Assembly (NCBI GenBank): GCA_029565395.1
Contig: JAKQOG010000230.1
Span: 1-64,000, forward strand
Length of the DNA: 64,000 nt
Reading direction: 5' to 3'
Origin: Candidatus Hydrogenedentota bacterium
GTDB taxonomy: Bacteria > Hydrogenedentota > Hydrogenedentia > Hydrogenedentales > CAILVY01
Shown: in pieces, positions 38,370 to 48,338 of the stretch
Numbering within the stretch: position 1 is the stretch's first letter
Layout: every line of letters starts with the position of its first letter
Translations under genes and position numbers: made by a program
The notes under the pieces: model-generated
The model's database searches: none
The model's input: only the letters and a program-made list of their open reading frames with translations
What the model was told of the DNA's origin: nothing

Positions 38370-39266
38370 CTATTTCTTGCCGGGTTTTTCCCCGCCTTTA
38401 GTGTCCACGCCTTTGCCAAAAAGGTCGCCACTGGAATTTTCGTCTTCAATAGTGCTCCGCCGCATATTGATGTCTAAAAATTGATCAATCACTCCCAAAC
38501 CAGAGGGAAGGCCAATGGTAAGATTCAGGTCAGGTTCTTCCTCTAGATTAACGCCGGCTTCCGTTTCCGCCATGAGCTCTTCTTCGGTGCGCATGAAATT
38601 GATGTTCACCTGGATGGCCCAGGGCATGCGGCCCTCCGCGAGAGAGTCCCAGTCCTTCATCCATTCATCCTGGTCGCCGTCGTAATAAAGGATATCCATG
38701 CTGGCAATCGGAATTTTGCGTTCTGAAATGGGAAACTCCACATCGGTCACCGCCGTATCCGATTCCGCGCTTTCCAGCACCAGCGGCTCCTCCGTGATGA
38801 CCAGCATCCATTCCTGGTTATCCTCGCCCGGTTTCTGGTCGATGGCCACCTGGCCCAGCGTGCCATCCTCCTCCGTGGAATATTCATTGGTCAGATCATA
38901 GGTGACCACTTTCAACACCCCGGGCAGGGCGGTCGAGCCGGGCATCGGCAGCGAGGTGCAGAACCGCAATGTGTCCGCCGGTCCGAACGCGCCTTCTTTA
39001 TCCGTCCCCAGCAATTCATATTCAGGCGAAATACACGCGGCATCGGAATAAACCGATCCCAGGTTTTCGGTCAGATGCCGCCACAGCACCTGTTTGAACC
39101 GGATCTTTTCGGATTCTTCGCGCGCCATTTCCGTGGAATCCAACACGGAGGAAAAACTCTCATACACGATCCCCACGACAACACTCAGCACGGTCACGGC
39201 CACCAGCAATTCAATGATGGTGAATCCATGCCGCCGTGCCGAATATGTCATTGGCCTGTTGTTCAT
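38370..39266 (-). CDS. gspJ: Type II secretion minor pseudopilin GspJ
   Basis: Prepilin motif RRHGFTIIELLVAVTVLSVVVGIVYESF; operon position. Confidence 0.8.
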   Translation of the reverse strand: MNNRPMTYSARRHGFTIIELLVAVTVLSVVVGIVYESFSSVLDSTEMAREESEKIRFKQVLWRHLTENLGSVYSDAACISPEYELLGTDKEGAFGPADTLRFCTSLPMPGSTALPGVLKVVTYDLTNEYSTEEDGTLGQVAIDQKPGEDNQEWMLVITEEPLVLESAESDTAVTDVEFPISERKIPIASMDILYYDGDQDEWMKDWDSLAEGRMPWAIQVNINFMRTEEELMAETEAGVNLEEEPDLNLTIGLPSGLGVIDQFLDINMRRSTIEDENSSGDLFGKGVDTKGGEKPGKK

Positions 39267-39284
39267 GTTACTCCATGAAATCCG

Positions 39285-39920
39285 TTAAAATCCGCTGTCG
39301 CCAAACAAACTCGAACCGCCCCGGGTGCGGGACCGCCCGCCGCGCCCCGAACGGTTTCGACGCGAAGAACGATCGTCGTCATCGTCCCAACCCGTCCAAC
39401 CGGTATCTTTGTCTTTATCCTTATCTCTGTCGTTTCTCCTTCGGGTGTCGTTATCTTCTTTGTTATCTTTCAAATTAGCCTGGGGGCGTCCGCCTTTCTG
39501 GCCGCCCTTCTCGATGTCTTGATCCAGGGAACCGGTGTAGAAAACATAAAACTGGAGGGTATTCTCATCCGTGGGGCTGGTTACGGTGGCTTCCACGGAA
39601 TAGAGCATCACTGCCTCATCCTCGCTCTCCTGGACGGCATTGAATGACCAGGAGAAACCGGGATAGCGCTTCCCAAAATCGCCCTCGCCGGATAATTGGC
39701 CCGCCGCCACCTGCATCTCCGCCCAGGAAGTTACCCCCTCGACAAACTCGCGGAGGGCCACTTCTTCATTGACCATCTGGTTCAAGCGTAACGCGGTGTA
39801 TTGCGCATCGAGCAGCACAAAGAGCGCGGTGCCGAGCACAGCCAGCGCCGCAAGCACTTCCACCAGCGTAAATCCACGTTGGCGGGATCTGGCTATCGCT
39901 CTTTGCGTAGTGCGTTTCAC
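39285..39920 (-). CDS. gspI: Type II secretion minor pseudopilin GspI
   Basis: Prepilin motif RQRGFTLVEVLAALAVLGTALFVLLDAQ; GTG start at 39920 overlaps the upstream stop as TAGTG. Confidence 0.8.
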   Translation of the reverse strand: MKRTTQRAIARSRQRGFTLVEVLAALAVLGTALFVLLDAQYTALRLNQMVNEEVALREFVEGVTSWAEMQVAAGQLSGEGDFGKRYPGFSWSFNAVQESEDEAVMLYSVEATVTSPTDENTLQFYVFYTGSLDQDIEKGGQKGGRPQANLKDNKEDNDTRRRNDRDKDKDKDTGWTGWDDDDDRSSRRNRSGRGGRSRTRGGSSLFGDSGF

Positions 39921-40783
39921 TAAATGTCCTGCTTTCCATCCAGAATATTGGTGCCGCCCGTGAGAGGATCCCAAATCACGGTGAAATACTCCTCATCTTC
40001 ATTAACGAGATAGAATCCCACTTCCGAGGACAGACCCAGCGGCGAAAGTTTCACCTCCGCCACGCCGCGGCTCTGGGCCACCCCGTCTATTATGACCGAT
40101 TCCAGCCGGACCGTTGGGGAGAGGAGCACCCGCTGCAACGCGGGATCCACCAGTTCCTGCTCTTCCGGTTCCGCCAAGTCGAGGGAGAATTTGTCTTCAG
40201 GATCAAACAAAGGCCCGATTTCATCAAGAAGGCTTTCTTCCTGCTTCACGTTCTTGGCGCGCTCTTCGAGCACGCGCCGCGCAAACCGGTCGAACTTATC
40301 GGACAATTGCCGGTTCGCCGCTTCGTCATCAAATCCGTCGGGAAGGCCCAGGGTATCGCCTTGCATGCGCGCGCTCGACAAAATGCCGCCAAGGTCAGCC
40401 GTTGACATGCCGCTGCCGCGCAATTGCGACAGCAGCGCCATCTGATCTTCTGCCGGTTCGCCCTCGTCTGATTCGGGTTCCGGATACACTACGCGAATGC
40501 AGTAATACTCCTGATTGTCCAGGTCGAATCGGACCGTAATGTCTGCGCGGAACAACGTGGATTCGGCGATGGCCGCACGCCCATAATTTGACAAATGGCG
40601 GGCTTCCCCCTCCAATTCAGTAAACATAATTACAGGAGCCAATTGCGGGAAGGCAATGGCGGAAATTAACGCAATCAGGAAAATCACCACGCTCAGTTCG
40701 ATCAGGGTGAAGCCGCCCGCACGCCGCCAGGGCAACCGGCACTGCGGGGGAACTATCGTGGTCGCGCACGCCGGGAAATTCAT
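39920..40783 (-). CDS. gspH: Type II secretion pseudopilin GspH
   Basis: RAGGFTLIELSVVIFLIALISAIAFPQLAPV; operon position. Confidence 0.8.
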   Translation of the reverse strand: MNFPACATTIVPPQCRLPWRRAGGFTLIELSVVIFLIALISAIAFPQLAPVIMFTELEGEARHLSNYGRAAIAESTLFRADITVRFDLDNQEYYCIRVVYPEPESDEGEPAEDQMALLSQLRGSGMSTADLGGILSSARMQGDTLGLPDGFDDEAANRQLSDKFDRFARRVLEERAKNVKQEESLLDEIGPLFDPEDKFSLDLAEPEEQELVDPALQRVLLSPTVRLESVIIDGVAQSRGVAEVKLSPLGLSSEVGFYLVNEDEEYFTVIWDPLTGGTNILDGKQDI

Positions 40784-40836
40784 GAATCGCCTTTCGCCTC
40801 AACACGTCTGACAACGGGCATACCGCACACCAAGCC

Positions 40837-40857
40837 GGTGCGCAAAGCACACCCTAC
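40837..40857. repeat. GTAGGGTG...-type imperfect palindromic repeat, copy 2
   Basis: GGTGCGCAAAGCACACCCTAC; overlaps the gspG stop codon. Confidence 0.6.
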
Positions 40858-41288
40858 TCATTGCCTTTAAGGTTGTTGCTGCTGATGTCCGCATCGTACC
40901 CCGATCCCCCCTGACGTTTATCCGCGCCATAGGAAACGATGGTATACTCGCGCGGATTCGTTAACGTATACACATATTGACTTTCCCAGGGATCCAGCGG
41001 AATTCTGTCCTGATCAAGGAATTTAAGCCCTTTGGCGTTGTTGAGCAATGCATCCAGGGAATCCGGATATTGCTTAAATTTCAGCCGGTACATCTCAAGG
41101 CCCGTCATCAACGTTCGAATTTCCGCCTGTGCTTTCGCCTGACTGGCGTCGTCAAAGGCATTAATCATAAACACGCCCACCGTGGTGGCCAGAATGGCGA
41201 TAATGGACACCACCACCATCAGTTCCACCAGGGTGAACCCTGCCGAACCTCTGTATCTTTTCTGTTTGCGTTGTGTGTTCATCGTCAA
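40854..41288 (-). CDS. gspG: Type II secretion major pseudopilin GspG
   Basis: GSAGFTLVELMVVVSIIAILATTVGVFMI; DPWESQYVY...YTIVSYGADKRQGGSGYDADI typical of GspG. Confidence 0.95.
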   Translation of the reverse strand: MTMNTQRKQKRYRGSAGFTLVELMVVVSIIAILATTVGVFMINAFDDASQAKAQAEIRTLMTGLEMYRLKFKQYPDSLDALLNNAKGLKFLDQDRIPLDPWESQYVYTLTNPREYTIVSYGADKRQGGSGYDADISSNNLKGNE

Positions 41289-42532
41289 TGTCCTCTTATG
41301 TTCGTGCTCATCGTGAGGATGGGCAGCAATATCGCCAATACCAGGAAACCGATAAAAATACCCATGACGATAATGATCAGGGGCTCAACAAGCGCCACCA
41401 TGGCGTCAATGGTCACCCGCACATCGTCGTCATAGGTATCGGCCACTTTCATCATCATGTCTTCAATCTCGCCGCTGCGCTGGCCCAGTTCGACCATGTG
41501 GATCATCATGGGCGGAAACAGGCCGGTCTCTTTGAGCGGCACCGCGAGGTCGCGCCCGCGGCGCACTCCGGCCTTGACGTCATCCATGTGATCCTGGATA
41601 TGCTTGTTTTCAAGCACCGTGTTGACGACTTCCAGGGCGGGCAGCATGGTCAGGCCGCTTTGGAGCATGGTGCCCAGGGTGCGGGTAAACCGCGCGCAAA
41701 CCAGCTTGAGATGCAGGTTGCCGTAAATGGGGATGCGCAGCTTGATGCGATCCCAACGGCGGCGTCCTTCCTCCCGCGAAACCCAAAACCGCCACAGACC
41801 GTAGAGCAAAAATACCGCAATGATGAGAAAAATCCAATAATGCCCGACAAAATTGCTGATCTTGATCATGGTTTCGGTAATGACGGGCAATTCCGCTTTT
41901 TGCTTTTGGAAAATCTTCGTGATCCGGGGCACGATCACCATCATGAGGAAAATAATGACCCCGAAGGCAAACACGCCCATGAAGGCCGGATAGGCCATGG
42001 TCGATATCATCTGCGATTTTAATTTGGCCTGCCGCTCCAAAACATCCGCCAGCCGCATGAGCACGCCTTCAAGCGCGCCGCTGGCCTCCCCCGCGCGCAC
42101 CATGTTGATATACAGGGCGGAGAAAATGCGGGGATGCTCCGCCATGGCGTCGCCGAGCGTGGAGCCGCTGTTCACCTTGTCGCGAATTTCATAGATCGCG
42201 GCCTGAAGCCGGGGCCGGCTCGTCTGATCCAACAGCGCGCCCAACGCCTCCACCAGCGGCATGCCCGCGTGCAGCAGCACGGAAAACTGGCGCGTCATCA
42301 ACGCCACATCCCGCGTCGATACCCGCCCGCGCCGCCTGCGGCCCATCACGGACCCTGTTTTTCCGCTGGTGACGGCCGTTATCCCCGCTTCTTTACTCAC
42401 TTGAAGCGTGGTGGGATACAGCTCCATCTCACGCAGCTTGCGCCGCGCCTGCGCCGGCGTATCGGCATCGATGACGCCCTTGGTGGTCTTGCCGGTGGTC
42501 TTGATGATTGCCTTGTATTCGTAAACTGCCAT
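41285..42532 (-). CDS. gspF: Type II secretion inner membrane protein GspF
   Basis: 415 aa; VALMTRQFSVLLHAGMPLVEAL, GFLVLAILLPILTMSTNI. Confidence 0.95.
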   Translation of the reverse strand: MAVYEYKAIIKTTGKTTKGVIDADTPAQARRKLREMELYPTTLQVSKEAGITAVTSGKTGSVMGRRRRGRVSTRDVALMTRQFSVLLHAGMPLVEALGALLDQTSRPRLQAAIYEIRDKVNSGSTLGDAMAEHPRIFSALYINMVRAGEASGALEGVLMRLADVLERQAKLKSQMISTMAYPAFMGVFAFGVIIFLMMVIVPRITKIFQKQKAELPVITETMIKISNFVGHYWIFLIIAVFLLYGLWRFWVSREEGRRRWDRIKLRIPIYGNLHLKLVCARFTRTLGTMLQSGLTMLPALEVVNTVLENKHIQDHMDDVKAGVRRGRDLAVPLKETGLFPPMMIHMVELGQRSGEIEDMMMKVADTYDDDVRVTIDAMVALVEPLIIIVMGIFIGFLVLAILLPILTMSTNIRGH

Positions 42533-42598
42533 TGGATGCCTGGAGCGGGCCGGGGGCCCGTGTTTCCTTCTTGAACCGGACGGCGCTTTTGCCGCCGG

Positions 42599-44341
42599 TT
42601 ATTCAATTACCTCTACTTCAAAATCCTCGCGCGTCACGCGCAGAATTTCTTCCAGCGTCGTCATGCCGCGCATCATTTTTTCCGCGCCGTCCTCGCGCAG
42701 GGTGCGCATGCCGAATTTCCGGGCCTCCCGCTTGATCACGTTCGAGTCCGAACCGCGCAACACCAGATCCTGAATCGTGGGATTCATCACCAGCAACTCG
42801 AAGATGCCGGTGCGGCCATAGTAGCCGCGCCCGGAACATTTATCGCAGCCTTTCCCGCGCCACAAAATTTTTGCACGCGGGGAATCGGGGCTGATGCCCA
42901 CTTCCTGCAAGCTCGCCCGTTCCGGCGAGTATTCTTCTTTGCATTGGCTGCAAATGCGGCGGACCAGCCGCTGCGCCTGTATGGCGATCGTGGACGAGGT
43001 CACCAGGAACGGTTCGATGCCCATATTGATCAGGCGGGTAATGGCGCCGGAGCTGTCGTTGGTGTGCAGCGTGGCAAACACCAGGTGGCCCGTCAACGAA
43101 GCCTGCACGGCCATCTCGGCGGTTTCATGATCGCGGATTTCGCCCACGAGAATGACATCCGGGTCCTGGCGGACGATGCTGCGCAGTCCTGAAGCAAAGG
43201 TCAGGCCCACTTTGGGGCGCACCTGCATCTGCCCAATGCCGGGAATCAGATATTCAATGGGATCTTCCACCGTAATGATGTTCTTATCGGGCGAATTCAC
43301 TTTTTGGAGCGCGGCGTACAACGTCGTGGATTTGCCGGAGCCCGTCGGACCCGTCACCAGGATAATGCCGTGCGACATGCAGATGAGCTTGTCCATGATT
43401 TCATGGTCGCGCCCATCCATGCCAAGTTGTTCCAGACTGAACAGGAAATTGCCCTTTTCCAAAATACGCATCACGATGCGTTCGCCGTGGGCAATGGGAA
43501 TGATTGAAACGCGGATGTCAATTTCCTTGCCGCTTAACCGGATCTTGATGCGTCCGTCCTGCGGCACGCGGTGTTCCGCGATGTTCAGGTTCGCCATAAT
43601 CTTCACGCGGGAAACCACGGCGGCCTGTTGCGACTTGGGCACCTGGAATTTCTCATAAAGAATGCCGTCAATGCGGTACCGGACACGCACATCGCGCTCG
43701 AATGGCTCGATGTGAATGTCGGAGGCGCGCTCTTTCACCGCCCCCGTGATGACCAGGTTGATGAGCTTGATAATCGGCGCTTCGTTGGCCAGATCGAGCA
43801 AGTCGCGTTCGGACTCGGCGCCGTCCAGGGTGTGCACCACGCCTTCGTCATCGTCGCTGTTGGCCATGGTGATATTGTCTATCATTTCGGCGGCATTTTC
43901 GCCCTGCTGCTCGAAATACGTGTCAATAATGTTTTGGATATCGGCCTTGCGGCACAAGACCGGCTGTACGGGGCCGCCCAGAAGAAGCCGAAGGTCATCC
44001 AGGGGCAACAGATTGACGGGATCGTTGACCGCAACATAAAAAGCGGCGCCATTCTGACGGTAGGGCACCATGTAGTATTCACGGATGAAATTAATGGGCA
44101 CTTTGGTGGTAAGCGCGGACTCGATCTGCCCTTTCAAGTTGGGTTCAAAGGGAATGTCGAACTGTTCGCTCAGCGCTTGAAGCACATGCTCTTCTTCACA
44201 ATATCCAAGATCGAGCAGGATTTCACCCACGCGTTTGGGCCGGATTTTCTGGAGGTCAAGCGCCTCCTGAACCTGTTCCGGGTGGACGAATCCTTTATTC
44301 AGGAGAATTTCACAAAGTTGCCGATCCTGCTCAACCTGCAT
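42599..44341 (-). CDS. gspE: Type II secretion ATPase GspE
   Basis: Walker A GPTGSGKSTTLYAAL, EDPIEYLIPGIGQMQVRPKVGLTFASGLRSIVRQDPDVILVGEIRDHETAEMAVQA; zinc motif CSQCKEEY...CDKCSGRGYYGRTGIFE. Confidence 0.96.
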   Translation of the reverse strand: MQVEQDRQLCEILLNKGFVHPEQVQEALDLQKIRPKRVGEILLDLGYCEEEHVLQALSEQFDIPFEPNLKGQIESALTTKVPINFIREYYMVPYRQNGAAFYVAVNDPVNLLPLDDLRLLLGGPVQPVLCRKADIQNIIDTYFEQQGENAAEMIDNITMANSDDDEGVVHTLDGAESERDLLDLANEAPIIKLINLVITGAVKERASDIHIEPFERDVRVRYRIDGILYEKFQVPKSQQAAVVSRVKIMANLNIAEHRVPQDGRIKIRLSGKEIDIRVSIIPIAHGERIVMRILEKGNFLFSLEQLGMDGRDHEIMDKLICMSHGIILVTGPTGSGKSTTLYAALQKVNSPDKNIITVEDPIEYLIPGIGQMQVRPKVGLTFASGLRSIVRQDPDVILVGEIRDHETAEMAVQASLTGHLVFATLHTNDSSGAITRLINMGIEPFLVTSSTIAIQAQRLVRRICSQCKEEYSPERASLQEVGISPDSPRAKILWRGKGCDKCSGRGYYGRTGIFELLVMNPTIQDLVLRGSDSNVIKREARKFGMRTLREDGAEKMMRGMTTLEEILRVTREDFEVEVIE

Positions 44342-44344
44342 GGT

Positions 44345-47044
44345 TCACCTCTTGATTTCTCCCTTGCTGAAGGCAGGTTCGGCGGTCTGGTCAACCACGG
44401 CGTCCACCCGCTCGAAGGTGGGATGATGCTGCTTGCGCAACTGCCGTTTGGCTTTGACCTTTTTGAAGAAACCGTCTTTGAATAGCTTTTCAATGTTGGT
44501 GTCGCGGTATTCTCCGAGTTTGTAGCGGGTGATGCGGTCAAGATCGGCATGTTCCTTCACAATATGCGGCGTGACCAGCACCACCAGGTTCTTTTTCGTA
44601 ATCACATTGTTGCGCTTCCCGAAAATCCAGCTAATCAAGGGAATATCGCCTAACAAGGGAGGCTGGGTGCGGATGCGGTCTTTTTGATCCTTAATAAGAC
44701 CGGCCAACACCACGGTGGAACCGTCTTTCACTACGATCTTGTTTTTCACCAGCGACTTGTCGGTGGAAGGTCCCGCCACATTGGGATCGACGCCGCCCTG
44801 CGAGGTGGGGATCACCGTGATGGCGGAATCTTCGATCTCCAACTCCAGCAGAACATTGTCGCCTTCGCTGATCTGCGGGGTGACTTTAAGCTTGATCCCC
44901 ACTTCCTCGCGCTCCACGCGGGTGTAACCATACCCATAGTTGGCGTAGCTCTGCTGGGCCGCGGTGCCGCCTGCATTGCGGGTTTGGCTCGTGATGAACG
45001 GCACTTCATTCCCGTCCACGATGGAGGCTTCTTCATTATCCACCGTCACCAGGCTGGGCTGTGAAAGAATTTCCGCCTCGCTGATCGCTTCAATCGCCTG
45101 GAACAACAAGGGCACGAAAGGAACCTTATACTTCGCGCCCGTGTTGGGGTCGCGGATGGTGATGTCATCATATATGCCGGTGGTCATGCCGCCCCCGGAA
45201 CCAAGGTCGAGCACGCTGCTGAACAGGGCGGCGGAAGGGTTTCCCGTGACGGTGCTAGCCGCCTTGGCAACGCTCAAGAGCGCCTCCGCATTTGATTTTG
45301 TGGTCGTGGTGGTCGTGGTTTGGGTGGCCATCTTCGAGGCCAAATCCGACAGCGTGGCGGTATTAAACATCCCGAAACCGTCATTGCCCCCCATGGCCGC
45401 GGAATTGACCGCCAGCGTGAAATCATTCGTCAACTTCACTTTCATGATCACCGCTTCCACCGCAACCTGCCGCTGCGGGACATCCAGCCGGGCGATAAAC
45501 GATTCCAACACCTTGTAGTCCTGTGGGGACGCCACAATCAACAGCGAATTCGTCTGATCATAGCGGGCGATTTGGACCTTTTGCTCGAAAGGCTGTATTT
45601 CCGCGGAGCCGCCGCCCCCGCCACCTTGGGCGCCGCCCCCGCCGGGAGCGCCCGCCTTGCGCGGCGCGGTGCCCACCAACGGCTGCAGCGCCGTTTCCAC
45701 GGCCTCGGCATCCGCATTCAGCAACTCATAAATATGCAGATTATTCGCTTCATACGGAGTGGGGGTGTCCAGGCGTTTCACCAGATCCCGCACCTTCTCC
45801 ATCATCCCTTCCGAGGCCACCACGATAAGGGAATTCAAGCGCTCATCCGGAACCATGCGGAGCGTCTCTTCGCGCGCGCCAATCACCTGCGACGACACCG
45901 CGCCGGGCACCGGACGCGTGGGCCGCGTGGGCCGCGTGGGCTGCGGCTGGGCGGGCGCGCCGCGCGAACTGCGGGGCGCCGCGCCGGTGTCCAAAAGAAC
46001 CTGTTCTATCTGCTGCGAGAGGGTCTCCGCCCGTGTGTATTCCAGGGTGAAAATCTCCATCACCGTCTCCAGCCCCGGGGTATCCGCGCTTTCGAGGAAG
46101 GAGAACATGCGCCGCAGGCCGTCGGCGGTATCGGTGATAATCAACGTATTGGTGGGGGCGTAAACATCTATCCGCGCATTTTTCGATCCCAAAATCTTAA
46201 TGGCGCTCATGATCTCCGTGGCATCCGCGTATTTCACGGTAATAATGTGCGTGGAATAATCATCAAACGTCGTGGGAACGCCCTCCAATCCCTTCTTCAG
46301 CGGAATCTTTTCGGATTGCGTGACATCCGGCGTGCTGATAATCTTGATGATATGGCCTTCAAGCGTCTCCACCATGGAAAAACCACGCGTGGCCAAAATG
46401 GATTCGAGCACTTGATACGCCATTTCCGGCGGAATCTTGTCGTGCGTAATCACCGTGACCGTCGTGGCGCCAATATTCGGATCCACATCAAAATTGCGTC
46501 CCGTCAATTTGGATATTTTACTGATGACCTCAATCAAGGGCACTTCGTTGAAATCGAATGAAATGAGATCCGTCGGCTTTTCGCCCGTTTTTTGATCATT
46601 CGGCACCACCGGCTCCTCCGGCGCGGAAACCGCAGGCGCGGCGTTGTTGCCACGGGGCGGAGGCGGGACGGCGCGTCCCGGCAGGCCCACCGGACGCACA
46701 GAGGGGCGCAAGGGATTGGCAGGCCGGGCAGGCGATGGGCGCGTAGGCCGGACAGCCGGCTGGATGGGTTGAGGGGCCGGGGGCGCTTCGATCACTTCCG
46801 GTTCAGGTTCCGGAGCGGGCTGCGGTGCCGTTTCGACCGGCTCCGGGGGCGCAGGCGGCGGCGCGGGCTGCGCCTGTTGCTGGACCTCGGGCTGCGGCGC
46901 GGGCGGCGGCATTTCATCGGGCACTATGCCCACATCCTCCGGCAATATCATCGGCGGCTCTTCGTCTTGTGCCCACACAGGCACGGCGCATCCCAGCGCC
47001 AGGACACATCCTATAATGAAGATTAGGCTTGTTCGCTTCAGCAC
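44345..47044 (-). CDS. gspD: Type II secretion secretin GspD
   Basis: N0/N1-N3 domains and secretin core (VKLTNDFTLAVNSA..., VGIKLKVTPQISEGDNVLLELEIEDS, VVLAGLIKDQK). GTG start at 47044 preceded by GGAAGGA. Confidence 0.93.
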   Translation of the reverse strand: MLKRTSLIFIIGCVLALGCAVPVWAQDEEPPMILPEDVGIVPDEMPPPAPQPEVQQQAQPAPPPAPPEPVETAPQPAPEPEPEVIEAPPAPQPIQPAVRPTRPSPARPANPLRPSVRPVGLPGRAVPPPPRGNNAAPAVSAPEEPVVPNDQKTGEKPTDLISFDFNEVPLIEVISKISKLTGRNFDVDPNIGATTVTVITHDKIPPEMAYQVLESILATRGFSMVETLEGHIIKIISTPDVTQSEKIPLKKGLEGVPTTFDDYSTHIITVKYADATEIMSAIKILGSKNARIDVYAPTNTLIITDTADGLRRMFSFLESADTPGLETVMEIFTLEYTRAETLSQQIEQVLLDTGAAPRSSRGAPAQPQPTRPTRPTRPVPGAVSSQVIGAREETLRMVPDERLNSLIVVASEGMMEKVRDLVKRLDTPTPYEANNLHIYELLNADAEAVETALQPLVGTAPRKAGAPGGGGAQGGGGGGSAEIQPFEQKVQIARYDQTNSLLIVASPQDYKVLESFIARLDVPQRQVAVEAVIMKVKLTNDFTLAVNSAAMGGNDGFGMFNTATLSDLASKMATQTTTTTTTKSNAEALLSVAKAASTVTGNPSAALFSSVLDLGSGGGMTTGIYDDITIRDPNTGAKYKVPFVPLLFQAIEAISEAEILSQPSLVTVDNEEASIVDGNEVPFITSQTRNAGGTAAQQSYANYGYGYTRVEREEVGIKLKVTPQISEGDNVLLELEIEDSAITVIPTSQGGVDPNVAGPSTDKSLVKNKIVVKDGSTVVLAGLIKDQKDRIRTQPPLLGDIPLISWIFGKRNNVITKKNLVVLVTPHIVKEHADLDRITRYKLGEYRDTNIEKLFKDGFFKKVKAKRQLRKQHHPTFERVDAVVDQTAEPAFSKGEIKR

Positions 47045-47096
47045 GATTCTTCCTTCCAGGCTGATGATTCCGGCGCGCGCCGGAGAAACCGCGCCA

Positions 47097-48011
47097 TTAG
47101 TCCAGACCATAGGTTATAACTTTCGCTTTTCCATTGCGCAAAATGCCGATGCGAAACGAGTTCGCATTCCGGTATTTTTGCACCATTTCCATGATTTTCT
47201 GTTCGCTGTCGATAGACTCGTTATTCACGGTTTGCAGCACATCGCCGTTTTTCAGCCCCAATTTCGAGGCTATCGGAACCTGATCTATGTTCGCCGCCGT
47301 CACGCCAATGATTTTACCGCTGGCATCCCGGTACATCTCCGGTTTCACTTTGGTGACCAGATCCGCATAGTTCGAATACAAATCCTGAATGAATTCCTGG
47401 CGGTTCAGGGCGATGCGGTCCGCGGAATCCGATTTGACGGGCATGGCGGGCCGGGAGGCGGCGGAGGCCTCGCCTTCCGTCACCTCATCCATGCTTAAAC
47501 GCTCTTTCGTGGCCGGCGAATTGCGTTCATTCAACAGATACACTTCGCGGGGAAGCACCTCGGCCAACTTAACTTTTTCCACCACTTCCTGCCCAATGCC
47601 GTAGCCTGTCGTTATGCGGGTATCCTGGTTTTCGATGATCGCGGAGGCAAACGGATCATCCGGGCGAAGCGCTATCGTGCCCAACAAACGCAAATTAAAC
47701 TGCGTGGGGGGCGGCGGGCCTTCTTCGCCCTCTTTCTCCACTTCACCCTCATTTTTTGGATTATTCCAATTTCCCGCATCGCCAAACATCTTCTTCGCAA
47801 TTATGCTTTCATAAAAGGCGCGATTCTTAACGGCTTGCGGCGCCCCTTGAATTCCTTCTTCTCCCGAAATCATCCCTTCGGGCGAAAACGAAAACGCTTC
47901 GGAAGGGCCTAGCACACGGTACACGATCATACCGCCCATCACGAGAACCGCCACGGCCAGCGCGCAGTCCACAACGATAAACACTTGGCGTATAATCAGC
48001 CCTCGTACCAT
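47097..48011 (-). CDS. gspC: Type II secretion protein GspC (PDZ-like C-terminus)
   Basis: N-terminal TM; C-terminal VPIASKLGLKNGDVLQTVNNESIDSEQKIMEMV PDZ-like; first gene of the gsp operon. Confidence 0.85.
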   Translation of the reverse strand: MVRGLIIRQVFIVVDCALAVAVLVMGGMIVYRVLGPSEAFSFSPEGMISGEEGIQGAPQAVKNRAFYESIIAKKMFGDAGNWNNPKNEGEVEKEGEEGPPPPTQFNLRLLGTIALRPDDPFASAIIENQDTRITTGYGIGQEVVEKVKLAEVLPREVYLLNERNSPATKERLSMDEVTEGEASAASRPAMPVKSDSADRIALNRQEFIQDLYSNYADLVTKVKPEMYRDASGKIIGVTAANIDQVPIASKLGLKNGDVLQTVNNESIDSEQKIMEMVQKYRNANSFRIGILRNGKAKVITYGLD

Positions 48012-48293
48012 CTAGACCTCTATAGTAATTTCATACCGCATTTCAATCCGCCAAACACCACCCCTGCCATCACCCGCTTCCATTTGCCAGCGCCATGGAC
48101 AACTCCTGGATTCACAATGGTTTTTGCACCATCGGAACAACGCGCGGCGCACCATCGCGGTTGACACTGCACCGCATCTTGGGGGCCGGTGTTTCAGACA
48201 GCTCTAGTGTAACGTAAGCCCCCTTAAAAACTCAATGCGCGGCATCGGTGGTGCGATCCGCCCAAAGCACGCAATATCTTGTGGCAAAAGAAA

Positions 48294-48313
48294 TCCGGGG
48301 AGGGTTCCCCGGA
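48294..48313 (-). terminator. Intrinsic terminator downstream of the metalloprotease gene
   Basis: TCCGGGGA-GGGT-TCCCCGGA perfect 8-bp stem, followed on the minus strand by TTTCTTTTGC. Confidence 0.75.
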
Positions 48314-48338
48314 GTAGGCATTCCTATATAAAAAAGGG

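Noticed and set aside
43571-44485. 304-aa plus-strand ORF
   Set aside because: Antisense to gspE.
45320-46561. 413-aa plus-strand ORF
   Set aside because: Antisense to gspD, which has clear secretin motifs.
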